From Actinokineospora pegani (GTDB taxonomy: Bacteria > Actinomycetota > Actinomycetes > Mycobacteriales > Pseudonocardiaceae), in NCBI RefSeq assembly GCF_009745975.1, contig NZ_WHOL01000063.1, forward strand, positions 1 through 44,351: a stretch of 44,351 nucleotides of DNA, given 5' to 3'. A model generated the notes under the pieces. It made no database searches. It had not been told where the DNA came from and was given only the letters and a program-made list of their open reading frames with translations. The translations under genes and the position numbers were made by a program. Below are positions 27,344 to 38,060 of the stretch, piece after piece (within the stretch, counting starts at the first letter, position 1; each line of letters begins with the position of its first letter).

Positions 27344-28254
27344 GCAGGCAGGCCGTGGTGCAGGTCGCCGGGGGCGTCATCCCCTCGGCGGCCATCGCGT
27401 TCCTGCGCTCCGCCGCGGTCTACGCCACCGACCCGGCCCTGGGCGACCCGCCGCCCGCCGACCTCGCCGAGCGCGACGACGTCGTGCTGCTCACCGAGGA
27501 CCTCGACGCCCCCGAGGCCAAGGCGCTGCTCGCCGCGGGGGCCCGGCTCCTGCGCGCACCGGGGACCGGGCTGACCGCCGCCGCGGCGGTCATGGACACC
27601 CTGCGCTCGCCGGGTGGCTGCCCGTGGGACGCCGAGCAGACCCACCAGTCGCTGCGCCAGTACCTGGTCGAGGAGACCTACGAGCTGCTCGACGCCATCG
27701 ACACCGACGACCGGGTCGCGCTGCGCGAGGAACTCGGCGACGTCCTGCTCCAGGTCCTCTTCCACGCCAGGGTCGCCGAGGAGCACCCCGACGACCCCTT
27801 CACCGTCGACGACGTGGCCGCCGACCTGGTCACCAAGCTCGTCGGCAGGCACCCGCACGTCTTCGCGGGCGGCGACCCGGCGGTCCGCGACGCGGGCACC
27901 CAGGAACGCCGCTGGGAGGAGCTCAAGCAGACCGAGAAGCAACGCGAGTCCTCAGTGGACGGTGTGGCCTCCGGTCAGCCCGCGCTCGCCCTCGCGGCCA
28001 AGCTCGTCCAGCGCACCGCCCGCGCGGGCCTGCCCGCCGACCTGCTGCCCGCGGGCGCCTCGACCGGCGAGCGCCTGTTCGCCCTCGCCGCCGCGGCCAA
28101 GCTCGCGGGCGAGGACCCCGAGGACGCCACCCGCGCCGTCGCCCGCCGCTTCACCGCTGATGTGCGCGCCGCCGAGGTCGCGGCCAAGGCCGCTGGGGTC
28201 GCCCTGGACGCGGAGAACTGGCGCCGGTTCTGGCCGTCGCCCGGCTCCGCCTGA
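27340..28254 (+). CDS. mazG: Nucleoside triphosphate pyrophosphohydrolase MazG
   Basis: Hydrolyses noncanonical or excess (d)NTPs to monophosphates. The 304-residue protein has an actinobacterial N-terminal extension of about 85 residues, then the MazG domain with CPWDAEQTHQSLRQYLVEET, EELGDVLLQVLFHA (metal-binding E-E-x-D type motif) and GRHPHVF. A second, degenerate MazG half (RAGLPADLL to RFTADV) follows, as in full-length MazG. GTG 27340 overlaps the lipoprotein stop. It is followed by a dispersed palindromic repeat rather than the transglycosylase directly. Confidence 0.95.
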   Translation: MSRQAVVQVAGGVIPSAAIAFLRSAAVYATDPALGDPPPADLAERDDVVLLTEDLDAPEAKALLAAGARLLRAPGTGLTAAAAVMDTLRSPGGCPWDAEQTHQSLRQYLVEETYELLDAIDTDDRVALREELGDVLLQVLFHARVAEEHPDDPFTVDDVAADLVTKLVGRHPHVFAGGDPAVRDAGTQERRWEELKQTEKQRESSVDGVASGQPALALAAKLVQRTARAGLPADLLPAGASTGERLFALAAAAKLAGEDPEDATRAVARRFTADVRAAEVAAKAAGVALDAENWRRFWPSPGSA

Positions 28255-28276
28255 GCGGACTCCAAGAGCCGGTGGG

Positions 28277-28462
28277 GGTGCCGGATCGGGCGATTCCGTG
28301 TGGTTGGGGCCCCTACGACGATCATGTGCGTGAGGGTCAAAAGTGAGGGGAAGGCCACCCTCCCCGCCTTCCGAGGCTTGCACATGATCGCCTCCCCCAA
28401 CCACACAGAACCACCCGATCCAGCCTTTCCGTAGGCCGGGCGCCGGGGGACTTGGGTGGGTG
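28277..28462. repeat. Dispersed palindromic repeat, copy B
   Basis: Same element as at 19900, same orientation. Arms are 28281-28309 and about 28394-28423, the inner pair is CGATCATGTGC (28319-28329)/GCACATGATCG (28380-28390), and the central GGAAGGC/GCCTTCC stem is perfect here. It lies 22 bp after the mazG stop and about 150 bp before the tricorn promoter. Similarity to copy A continues about 23 bp beyond the right arm (GTAGGCCGG and following). Confidence 0.85.
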
Positions 28463-28607
28463 GGGGGCTTGGGGGCTGTGGACAACTCGGCCTCGGGGCG
28501 CCGGAACTGTCAGACCCCGTTGATAGCGTGGAAACCGGGGGGCCGAAGGCCACGTTTCCCGGGAATCGGCGCTGTGGAAACCCTGCCGCTGGGGGGCTGT
28601 TGATCGC

Positions 28608-28613
28608 TACCGT
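28608..28613 (+). promoter_or_regulatory. -10 hexamer of tricorn-like gene (TACCGT), leaderless start
   Basis: TACCGT ends 6 nt before GTG 28620. No Shine-Dalgarno sequence is needed. The 145 bp between the palindromic repeat and this hexamer hold no gene. Confidence 0.55.
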
Positions 28614-28619
28614 GGGCGG

Positions 28620-31600
28620 GTGACCGACGCGTACCTCCGCTTTCCCCACCTGCACGCGGACCTGATCACCTTCGTGGCCGAGGACGACGTCTGGTCGGCC
28701 CCGCTCGAGGGCGGCCGGGCCTGGCGGATCAGTGTGGACCAGGTCCCCCCGGACAACCCGCGGTTCTCCCCGGACGGCGCGCTGATCGCCTGGACCAGTT
28801 CGCGCGACGTCGAGCCCGAGGTGCACGTCGCCCCCGTCGACGGTGGGCCGAGCAGGCGGTTGACGCACTGGGGGGACGTGACGACCCAGGTGCTCGGCTG
28901 GACGCCGGACGGGCGGGTGCTCGCCCGGTCCTCCACCGGCAGGCCCTCCACCCGCGGCACGTTCTCCCACGCCGTGCCGGTCGAGCCCGGCGCCCCGGAG
29001 CTGCTGCCCTTCGGGCCGGTCGGGGCGGTGGACGTCGCCGCCGACGGCGCGGTGCTGCTGGGCACGGTCGTCTCCCGCGAGCCCGCGCACTGGAAGCGCT
29101 ACCGCGGCGGCACGGCGGGAAAGATCTGGGTCCGGACCGCCGAGGACGAGCCGTTCACCCGCATTCTGTCCGATGTGGACGGACACGTCGTGTCGCCGAT
29201 GTGGGTCGGCGGGCGGGTGGCGTTCCTGTCCGACCACGAGGGCGTCGGCAACCTGTACTCCTGCGCGCCGGACGGCTCCGACGTGCGCAAGCACAGCCAC
29301 CACGAGGACTTCTACGCCCGCAACGCCGCCAGCGACGGCGCGCGCGTGGTCTACCACCGGGCGGGCGGGCTGTGGCTGCTCGACGGCCTCGACGCCGAGC
29401 CGCGCCGGGTCGACGTGCGGCTCGGCGGCCCGCGGCCCGACCGCGGCGCGCACCCGGTCGACCCCGGGCGCAACCTCGGCTCGGTCGGGGTCGACCGGAC
29501 CGGGCGGGCCAGCGCCGTCGAGGTGCGCGGCACCGTGCACTGGGTGACCCACCGCGACGGCCCGGCGCGGGCGCTGTCCGACGACCCGGCCGTGCGCGCC
29601 CGCCTGCCCCTGGTGCTCGGCACGACCGGCCAGGTGGTGTGGGTGACCGACGCGGGCGGCGAGGAGTCGCTGGAGGTCGGGCCGGTGGAGGGCCGCGAGC
29701 CCGGGGTCCAGCCGCGCCGGATCGGGTTCGGCGGGCTGGGGCGGGTGCTGGAGCTGGCGGCGTCCCCGGACGGGCGCAAGCTCGCCGTGGTCACCCACGA
29801 CCGGCGGCTGCTGCTGGTCGACGTGGACTCCGGCGACCTCGACGAGGTCGCCACCACCGACTCCGGCGACGCCGAGGACCTGGTGTTCTCCCCGGACTCG
29901 GGCTGGCTGGCCTGGTCGCACCCCGGCCCCGACCCGCTGCGCCGCATCCGGCTGCTCAACGTCGCCGACCGCACCGCCGTCGACGTCACCGACCTGCGCT
30001 TCACCGACACCGACCCGGCGTTCACCCTCGACGGCAAGCACCTGGTCTTCCTGTCCCAGCGCAGCTTCGACCCGGTCTACGACACGCACGTCTTCGACGT
30101 CTCCTTCCACTCCGGGGCGCGGCCGTACCTGGTGCCGCTGGCGGCGACCACCCCGTCGCCGTTCGCCCCGGTCCGCGAGGGCCGCCCGTTCGGCGGTGCG
30201 GACGACACCGACGACACCCCCGCCGAGAAGGACGCCCCGCCGCGCACCGCGGTCGACGTGGAGGGCATCGGCGAGCGCGTCATCGCCTTCCCCGTCCCCG
30301 CCGCCCGCTACACCGGGCTGTTCGCGGCCAAGGGCGGCGTGCTCTGGCTGCGGCTGCCGGTCACCGGGCGCCTCGGCGACGACCTGCGCGAGATCGGCCA
30401 GTCCGCGCCGCGGCCCGTGCTCGAGCGCTTCGACCTGGCCAAGCTCAAGACCGACGTGCTCGTCGACGGCCTGACCCGGGCCTGGCCCAGCGGCGACGGC
30501 GCCCGCCTCGTGGTGCGCGACGGCGCGCGGCTGCGCGTGGTGCCCGCCGACCGCAAGGCCGACCCCGAGGAGGGCGGCGAGGACAACGTCGTCGTCGACC
30601 TGGACCGGGTGCGGGTGGTGCCGGACCCGGCCGCGCAGTGGCGGCAGGCCTTCGACGAGAACGGCCGGATCATGCGCGACCACTTCTGGCGCGCGGACAT
30701 GGACGGCGTCGACTGGGCGGGCGCGCTGGCCCGCTACCGCCCGCTGGTCGACGCGGTCGCCACCCACGACGACCTGGTCGACCTGCTCTGGGAGGTGCAG
30801 GGCGAGCTGGGCACCTCGCACAGCTACGTCACCGCGCCCGGCGCCGGGCGCGACCACCGCAGGCGCGTCGGCCTGCTCGGCGCCGACCTGGCCCGCGACG
30901 GCGACGGCGCCTGGCGGGTCGCCGCGATCATCCCCGGCGACAGCTCCGACCCGGCCGCCCGCTCCCCGCTGCGCGCCCCCGGCGTCGCGGTCCGCGTCGG
31001 CGACGCGATCGTGGGCGTCGACGGGCGCCCGGTCGACCCGGCCACCGGCCCGGCCCCGCTGCTGGTGGGCGCCGCCGGGCACCCGGTCGAGCTGACCGTG
31101 CTGCCCGGCGGGGGCGGGGCGGCCCGGCGCGTGGTCGTCGTCCCCCTGCTCGACGACATGCCGCTGCGCTACCAGGCGCTGGTGGCGGGCAGGCGCGCGC
31201 ACGTGCACGAGGCGACCGGCGGGCGGGTGGGCTACCTGCACGTGCCGGACATGATGGCCGCCGGGTGGTCGCAGCTCCACCGGGACCTGCGCGGGGAGAT
31301 GCTGCGCGAGGCGGTGCTGGTCGACCTGCGCGAGAACCGCGGCGGGCACCTGTCGCAGCTTGTGGTGGAGAAGATCGCGCGCAGGGTCATCGGCTGGACC
31401 GTGGCCCGCGACGACTACGTGCTCGAGGCCTACCCGCTCGACGCCGCCCGCGGCCCGGTGGTGGCCCTGGTCGACGAGTTCACCGGCTCCGACGGCGAGA
31501 TCGGCAGCGCGGCGATCCAGCGGCTGAAGGCCGCCCCGGTCGTCGGCGTGCGCACCTGGGGCGGGGTGATCGGCATGGACCGCCGCTACAGCCTCGTCGA

Positions 31601-31841
31601 CGGCACCGCGGTCACCCAGCCCCGCTACGCGAGCTGGATCGAGGGCGTGGGCTGGGGCGTGGAGAACCACGGCATCGACCCCGACGTCGAGGTCGTCGCG
31701 ACCCCCGACGACAAGGCCGCGGGCCGCGACCCGCAACTGGCCAAGGCCATCGAGCTGGCGCTGGCCGGACTGGCGGTCACCCCGGCCGCGACCCCGCCCG
31801 CCCGACCCGCTCCCAAATTCGGACCCGACCCGACAGGATGA
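28620..31841 (+). CDS. Tricorn-type S41 serine protease
   Basis: A 1073-residue cytosolic protease of the tricorn family that degrades peptides released by the proteasome or other ATP-dependent proteases. The first 640 residues are two WD/PD40-like beta-propellers (PRFSPDGALIAW, GNLYSCAPDGS, DPAFTLDGKHLVFLSQRSF). Next come the core domain, a PDZ domain (about 750-830) and the C-terminal S41 domain. Catalytic residues are visible: Ser733-His734 (GTSHS), nucleophile Ser957 in TGSDGE and Glu1015 in GVENHG. No signal peptide is seen. GTG 28620 sits 6 nt after TACCGT. It has no counterpart in the mycobacterial block and overlaps a methyltransferase gene. Confidence 0.95.
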   Translation: MTDAYLRFPHLHADLITFVAEDDVWSAPLEGGRAWRISVDQVPPDNPRFSPDGALIAWTSSRDVEPEVHVAPVDGGPSRRLTHWGDVTTQVLGWTPDGRVLARSSTGRPSTRGTFSHAVPVEPGAPELLPFGPVGAVDVAADGAVLLGTVVSREPAHWKRYRGGTAGKIWVRTAEDEPFTRILSDVDGHVVSPMWVGGRVAFLSDHEGVGNLYSCAPDGSDVRKHSHHEDFYARNAASDGARVVYHRAGGLWLLDGLDAEPRRVDVRLGGPRPDRGAHPVDPGRNLGSVGVDRTGRASAVEVRGTVHWVTHRDGPARALSDDPAVRARLPLVLGTTGQVVWVTDAGGEESLEVGPVEGREPGVQPRRIGFGGLGRVLELAASPDGRKLAVVTHDRRLLLVDVDSGDLDEVATTDSGDAEDLVFSPDSGWLAWSHPGPDPLRRIRLLNVADRTAVDVTDLRFTDTDPAFTLDGKHLVFLSQRSFDPVYDTHVFDVSFHSGARPYLVPLAATTPSPFAPVREGRPFGGADDTDDTPAEKDAPPRTAVDVEGIGERVIAFPVPAARYTGLFAAKGGVLWLRLPVTGRLGDDLREIGQSAPRPVLERFDLAKLKTDVLVDGLTRAWPSGDGARLVVRDGARLRVVPADRKADPEEGGEDNVVVDLDRVRVVPDPAAQWRQAFDENGRIMRDHFWRADMDGVDWAGALARYRPLVDAVATHDDLVDLLWEVQGELGTSHSYVTAPGAGRDHRRRVGLLGADLARDGDGAWRVAAIIPGDSSDPAARSPLRAPGVAVRVGDAIVGVDGRPVDPATGPAPLLVGAAGHPVELTVLPGGGGAARRVVVVPLLDDMPLRYQALVAGRRAHVHEATGGRVGYLHVPDMMAAGWSQLHRDLRGEMLREAVLVDLRENRGGHLSQLVVEKIARRVIGWTVARDDYVLEAYPLDAARGPVVALVDEFTGSDGEIGSAAIQRLKAAPVVGVRTWGGVIGMDRRYSLVDGTAVTQPRYASWIEGVGWGVENHGIDPDVEVVATPDDKAAGRDPQLAKAIELALAGLAVTPAATPPARPAPKFGPDPTG

Positions 31842-31846
31842 CCGGC

Positions 31847-32677
31847 ATGGACCCCACCACCTCCGCCCAGATCGCGGCGATCGAGGCCAACTGGGACGTG
31901 CGCACCCCGGTGCACGTGGCCTCGCAGTTCTACGACGTCGCCCACCGCGACCCCGCCGACTGGTTCGCCCCCTTCGAGTGGGACGACCTCGGCGACCTGG
32001 CGGGCAAGGACGTCGCCCACCTGCAGTGCCACATCGGCTCGGAGACCCTGGCCTTCGCCGCCCGCGGGGCCAGGGTCGCCGGCCTGGACATCTCCGGGGC
32101 GTCGGTCGAGGCCGCGCGCGCCATCGCCGCCGAGGCGGGCCTGGACGTGCGCTACGTCAAGGCCGACGTGCACGAGTCGGTGTCGGCGCTGGGCGGGTCG
32201 GCCTACGACGTCGTCTACACCGGCAAGGGCGCGGTCTGCTACCTGCCCGACCTCGACGCCTGGGCGACCGAGGTCGCCGGGCTGCTGCGCCCCGGCGGCA
32301 CCTTCTACCTCGTCGAGTTCCACCCGCTGCTCAACGCGCTGAGCCCCGTCCCGCCCCCGGACGGCGACGAGTCGCTGCTGCTGCGCCACGACTACCTCGG
32401 CGGTCGCGGCGCGATCGCCCGCGAGGGCACCCACACCTACACCGACGGCCCCGCACTGCCCGAGGCCGTGGAGCACTACGAGTGGGCGCACGGCATCGGC
32501 GAGGTCGTCACCGCGCTGGTCGGGGCGGGTCTGCGGATCACCCTGCTGCGCGAGACCGAGCGGCTGCCCTGGCCGCGCTGGTCGACCATGGCCCCGACCC
32601 CCGGCGGCTGGTTCGCGCTGCCCGACGCCGCCCCCCGCCTCCCGTTCATCTACGCCCTCCGGGCGACCAGGGACTGA
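31847..32677 (+). CDS. SAM-dependent methyltransferase (class I)
   Basis: A 276-residue Rossmann-fold methyltransferase. The SAM-binding motif region runs from KDVAHLQCHIGSETLAFA (about 48-65) through RVAGLDISGASVEAAR (motif II acidic), then YDVVYTGKGAVCYLPDL and LLRPGGTFYLVEFHP. ATG 31847 is preferred because AGGA lies 8 nt upstream; ATG 31838, overlapping the tricorn stop as ATGA, is an alternative adding three residues. It is cotranscribed with the tricorn protease. Substrate is unknown; similar proteins are widespread in actinomycetes, annotated only as class I methyltransferases. Confidence 0.88.
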   Translation: MDPTTSAQIAAIEANWDVRTPVHVASQFYDVAHRDPADWFAPFEWDDLGDLAGKDVAHLQCHIGSETLAFAARGARVAGLDISGASVEAARAIAAEAGLDVRYVKADVHESVSALGGSAYDVVYTGKGAVCYLPDLDAWATEVAGLLRPGGTFYLVEFHPLLNALSPVPPPDGDESLLLRHDYLGGRGAIAREGTHTYTDGPALPEAVEHYEWAHGIGEVVTALVGAGLRITLLRETERLPWPRWSTMAPTPGGWFALPDAAPRLPFIYALRATRD

Positions 32678-32805
32678 CGGAATCCAAGAAAGTCCGCTCG
32701 CCCGCCTGCGCCGTTTCCGCTGGTCGGCGGGGGTGTGGGCACCGTACTCGCGGTATCTGCGCAAACCGGGAGCCGGTAGCGGTCAACGTCACTCGGAAAG
32801 GGACG

Positions 32806-35514
<2,709 letters not shown>

Positions 35515-35517
35515 CCG

Positions 35518-36042
35518 GTGGCCGGACGCGGCGCCGACCGCGGGCGCGGGCGCAGCGCCCCCGCCCGCGGCTCGACCCGCGTCCGGCGCTTCCAACTCGG
35601 CCTGCGCGCCCCGCGCCCGGCCGCCCAGGAGAGCGCGCAGCCCGCGGCGCAGAAGAAGACGCGCGGCGCGCTGTTCGGCCTGTCCACCACCCGCCGCGCC
35701 GCCGTGCTGGCCACGGTCGTGTGCGCCCTGGCGCTGAGCGTCGCGGTTCCGCTGCGCACCTACCTGACCCAGCGCTCCGAGGTCGCCGCCCAGGAGCAGC
35801 GCCAGGCCGAGCTGCGCAGCCAGGTCGAGGACCTCGAACGCCGCAAGGCCGCGCTGGCCGACCCGGCGCGGACCGAGGTCGAGGCGCGTAAGAGACTGCG
35901 GTACGTGAAGCCAGGAGAGACCCCGTACATGGTCGAGCTGCCCAACCAGGGCCCCGGCCAGCCCCCGAGCGCGCCCGCGGCCCCCGCCGCCCCCAGCGGC
36001 CCCTGGTACCAGGACCTGTGGGGATCGGTGAACGGCCAGTGA
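35518..36042 (+). CDS. Septum formation initiator, FtsB/DivIC family
   Basis: A 174-residue bitopic membrane protein with a basic, Arg/Ala-rich cytosolic N terminus (about 1-58), one transmembrane helix (about 61-79, AVLATVVCALALSVAV), then an extracellular coiled coil (about 84-118, QEQRQAELRSQVEDLERR), followed by LRYVKPGETPYMV of the DivIC/FtsB fold and a Pro-rich tail. It corresponds to the mycobacterial Rv1024 position after eno, as recalled, and takes part in divisome assembly. GTG 35518 lies 3 nt after the eno stop, implying coupled translation. Confidence 0.92.
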   Translation: MAGRGADRGRGRSAPARGSTRVRRFQLGLRAPRPAAQESAQPAAQKKTRGALFGLSTTRRAAVLATVVCALALSVAVPLRTYLTQRSEVAAQEQRQAELRSQVEDLERRKAALADPARTEVEARKRLRYVKPGETPYMVELPNQGPGQPPSAPAAPAAPSGPWYQDLWGSVNGQ

Positions 36043-36515
36043 TCGCCCAGACCGACTTCGACACCGTCGCCGAGCAGCTCGGCCGGACCCCGCGCGCCAT
36101 CCGCGAGGTCGCCCACCGCTGCCCCAGCGGCCACCCCTCGGTCATCCAGACCAGCCCCCGGCTGGAGGACGGCACCCCGTTCCCCACCCTGTACTACTCG
36201 ACCTGCCCCAGGCTGAACTCGGCCATCTCCACCCTGGAGACCTCCGGCCTGATGCGGGAGATGACCGACCGCCTGGCCGAGGACGAGGACCTGGCCGCGG
36301 CCTACCTGCGCGCCCACGAGTCCTACCTGGCCGAGCGCGACGCCATCGAACCCCTGGGCACCCAGGTGACCGCGGGCGGGATGCCCGGCCGGGTCAAGTG
36401 CCTGCACGTCCACGTGGCCCACTCCCTGGCCAAGGGCCCCGGCGTGAACCCCTTCGGCGACGAGGCCATCCGCCTCCTGGATGGCCACTGGCCGACGGGC
36501 CCCTGCGCCGCCTGA
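36039..36515 (+). CDS. DUF501 protein
   Basis: A 158-residue protein of a conserved actinobacterial family of unknown function, found between ftsB and ppx in mycobacteria, from memory. Conserved cysteine/histidine-rich segments CPSGHPSV (about 26-33), YSTCPRLN and VKCLHVHVAHSLAKG are visible and suggest metal binding. GTG 36039 overlaps the FtsB-like stop by GTGA. An alternative start at 36018 is less likely. Here ppx is displaced 5 kb away by an inserted transglycosylase, AidB-like and secreted-protein region. Confidence 0.88.
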   Translation: MIAQTDFDTVAEQLGRTPRAIREVAHRCPSGHPSVIQTSPRLEDGTPFPTLYYSTCPRLNSAISTLETSGLMREMTDRLAEDEDLAAAYLRAHESYLAERDAIEPLGTQVTAGGMPGRVKCLHVHVAHSLAKGPGVNPFGDEAIRLLDGHWPTGPCAA

Positions 36516-36520
36516 AGCAG

Positions 36521-36566
36521 ACGCGGAAGAGGCCTCCACCCCTCGGGGTGGAGGCCTCTTCCGCGT
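36521..36566. terminator. Bidirectional terminator
   Basis: A perfect 22-bp stem (36521-36542 with 36545-36566, loop two bases formally) spans the 57-bp gap between the convergent DUF501 and transglycosylase genes, so it can terminate transcription from both sides. Confidence 0.9.
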
Positions 36567-36572
36567 GGAGCC

Positions 36573-37823
36573 CTACTGGGCGGTCGTGCTCGCCGGCAGC
36601 GAGGCCGGAGCCGACGAGGTGGGCGCGGACGAGCCAGGCGCCGACGACTCGGGCGCCGTGGAGTCGGGCGGTGCGCACGGGTCCTCAGCGGGCGGGGTCG
36701 ACGGCGGCGCCGACGGCGTGGTGGTCGGCGTGCTGGTGGGCGGCGTGCACGGCTCCGACGTGGGCGGCGGGGTCGTGGTCGGCGGCGGAGTCGTCGTGGG
36801 CGGCGGGGTGGTCGTCGGCGGGGGAGTCGTGCTCGGCGGCGGGGTGGTCGTGGGCGGCGTCGTCCCCGGCGGCGGCGTGGTGCCGGGCGGCGGGGTCGTG
36901 GTGGGCGGCGGGGCGGGCGGCCCCGGCACCGCCGGGTTCACGACGGGGCCCGGCCTCTGCACGGTGTCCACCGCGGCCACCGGGCTCGTCGCCACCGGCG
37001 TCACGCCCTTGGCGTAGGCCTCGGCCCACACCAGGACGGTGCGCACGTAGCTGTCCGAGTGGTTGTAGCGGAACACGGCCGCCGCGCGGTCCTGGGGCTT
37101 GGCCATGTCCATGCCGCCCGAGCACAGGTACTTGGCCGAGCCGAGCGCGGCGTCGTAGATGTTGTTCGGGTCGGTCTGGCCGTCGCCGTTGCCGTCGGCG
37201 GCGTAGCCGCGCCAGGTGCCGGGGATGAACTGCATGGGACCGACCGCGCGGTCCCACCGCGCGTCGCCGTCCCACTTGCCGCCGTCGGTGTCCGGGATGG
37301 CGGCGAAGCCGTCGCCGTTGAGCACCGGGCCCAGGATCGGGCTGGCCGTCCTGCCCGCGGCGTCGGTGCGGCCACCGCGCGCGTGGTTGGACTCGATGCG
37401 GCCGATGGAGGCCAGCAGCGACCACTCCATGTGGCACGACTCGGCCGAGGCGGCGGCCGCCTGCTGGTAGGCCTGGAGCATGTTGCCCGGGATGCCCAGC
37501 GCGCCGGTCGGCACCGCCACCTCCGGACCCGCGCCGTAGGCGAGCAGGTCCGGGTTCGCGGCCAGGGCCAGCACCTGGGCGCTGAGCTCGATGTCCTCGG
37601 CGGCCGTGCCGTTCGCGCCGATCGTCTTCGGGTCGCTGGGCAGCGTCGAGCCGCTGGCCAGCGCGGCCTCGGCGATGTCGGGGACGCGCTCGCCGCCGAG
37701 TTCGACGGGTTCGCCGTTGGTGACGGCGGGGATCAGCAGCAGCGCGCCCGCCGCGGCCATCACACCCCGGCCCTTCGGACGCTTGACCCTGTGCTTGCCG
37801 ACCCGTGCCTTGCCCGACTTCAC
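36573..37823 (-). CDS. Secreted lytic transglycosylase with Pro/Thr-rich tail
   Basis: A 416-residue wall hydrolase. A short basic N terminus (KSGKARVGKHRVKRPKGRG) and a hydrophobic segment ending before NGEPVEL serve as signal or anchor. The SLT-type domain (about 125-285) has the catalytic-Glu motif SIGRIESNHARGG and GPMQFIPGTWRGYAAD. The C-terminal third is low-complexity TTTPPP-type sequence, with a Cys pair, that would span the wall or be glycosylated. GTG 37823 is supported by GGAG 7 nt upstream. It is a paralogue of the enzyme at 32819 with the same domain and wall-tail addition, and it is convergent with DUF501. Confidence 0.88.
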   Translation of the reverse strand: MKSGKARVGKHRVKRPKGRGVMAAAGALLLIPAVTNGEPVELGGERVPDIAEAALASGSTLPSDPKTIGANGTAAEDIELSAQVLALAANPDLLAYGAGPEVAVPTGALGIPGNMLQAYQQAAAASAESCHMEWSLLASIGRIESNHARGGRTDAAGRTASPILGPVLNGDGFAAIPDTDGGKWDGDARWDRAVGPMQFIPGTWRGYAADGNGDGQTDPNNIYDAALGSAKYLCSGGMDMAKPQDRAAAVFRYNHSDSYVRTVLVWAEAYAKGVTPVATSPVAAVDTVQRPGPVVNPAVPGPPAPPPTTTPPPGTTPPPGTTPPTTTPPPSTTPPPTTTPPPTTTPPPTTTPPPTSEPCTPPTSTPTTTPSAPPSTPPAEDPCAPPDSTAPESSAPGSSAPTSSAPASLPASTTAQ

Positions 37824-38048
37824 AGCGAGACTCCGTCCCTCGTTCTCTCTTGGCGCGACCGCGGTCCGGCCCCGGTCTGGTTGACCTGTTCGATCGACCA
37901 CACTGCCTCATTCATCGCACATAGTCACAGACCCGCAACACACTTGGCGGAGAAAGTTCCAGAACTCATCACCGGCCCGGTAATCGCTCACCGAACACTT
38001 GGCTCCAGCCGACAATTTCTGCCAAGACCTGTCTACGCCACGGGGCGT

Positions 38049-38054
38049 TACCAT
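38049..38054 (+). promoter_or_regulatory. -10 hexamer of the AidB-like gene (TACCAT), leaderless start
   Basis: TACCAT ends 6 nt before ATG 38061. The divergent region upstream (37824-38048) is AT-richer than the flanks and holds the promoter of the transglycosylase gene on the other strand. Confidence 0.55.
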
Positions 38055-38060
38055 CGCGTG

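Noticed and set aside
37824-38048. A c-di-AMP (ydaO) riboswitch ahead of the Pro/Thr-tailed transglycosylase
   Set aside because: Such riboswitches precede some actinobacterial wall hydrolase genes, but no ydaO core motif could be found on the minus strand.
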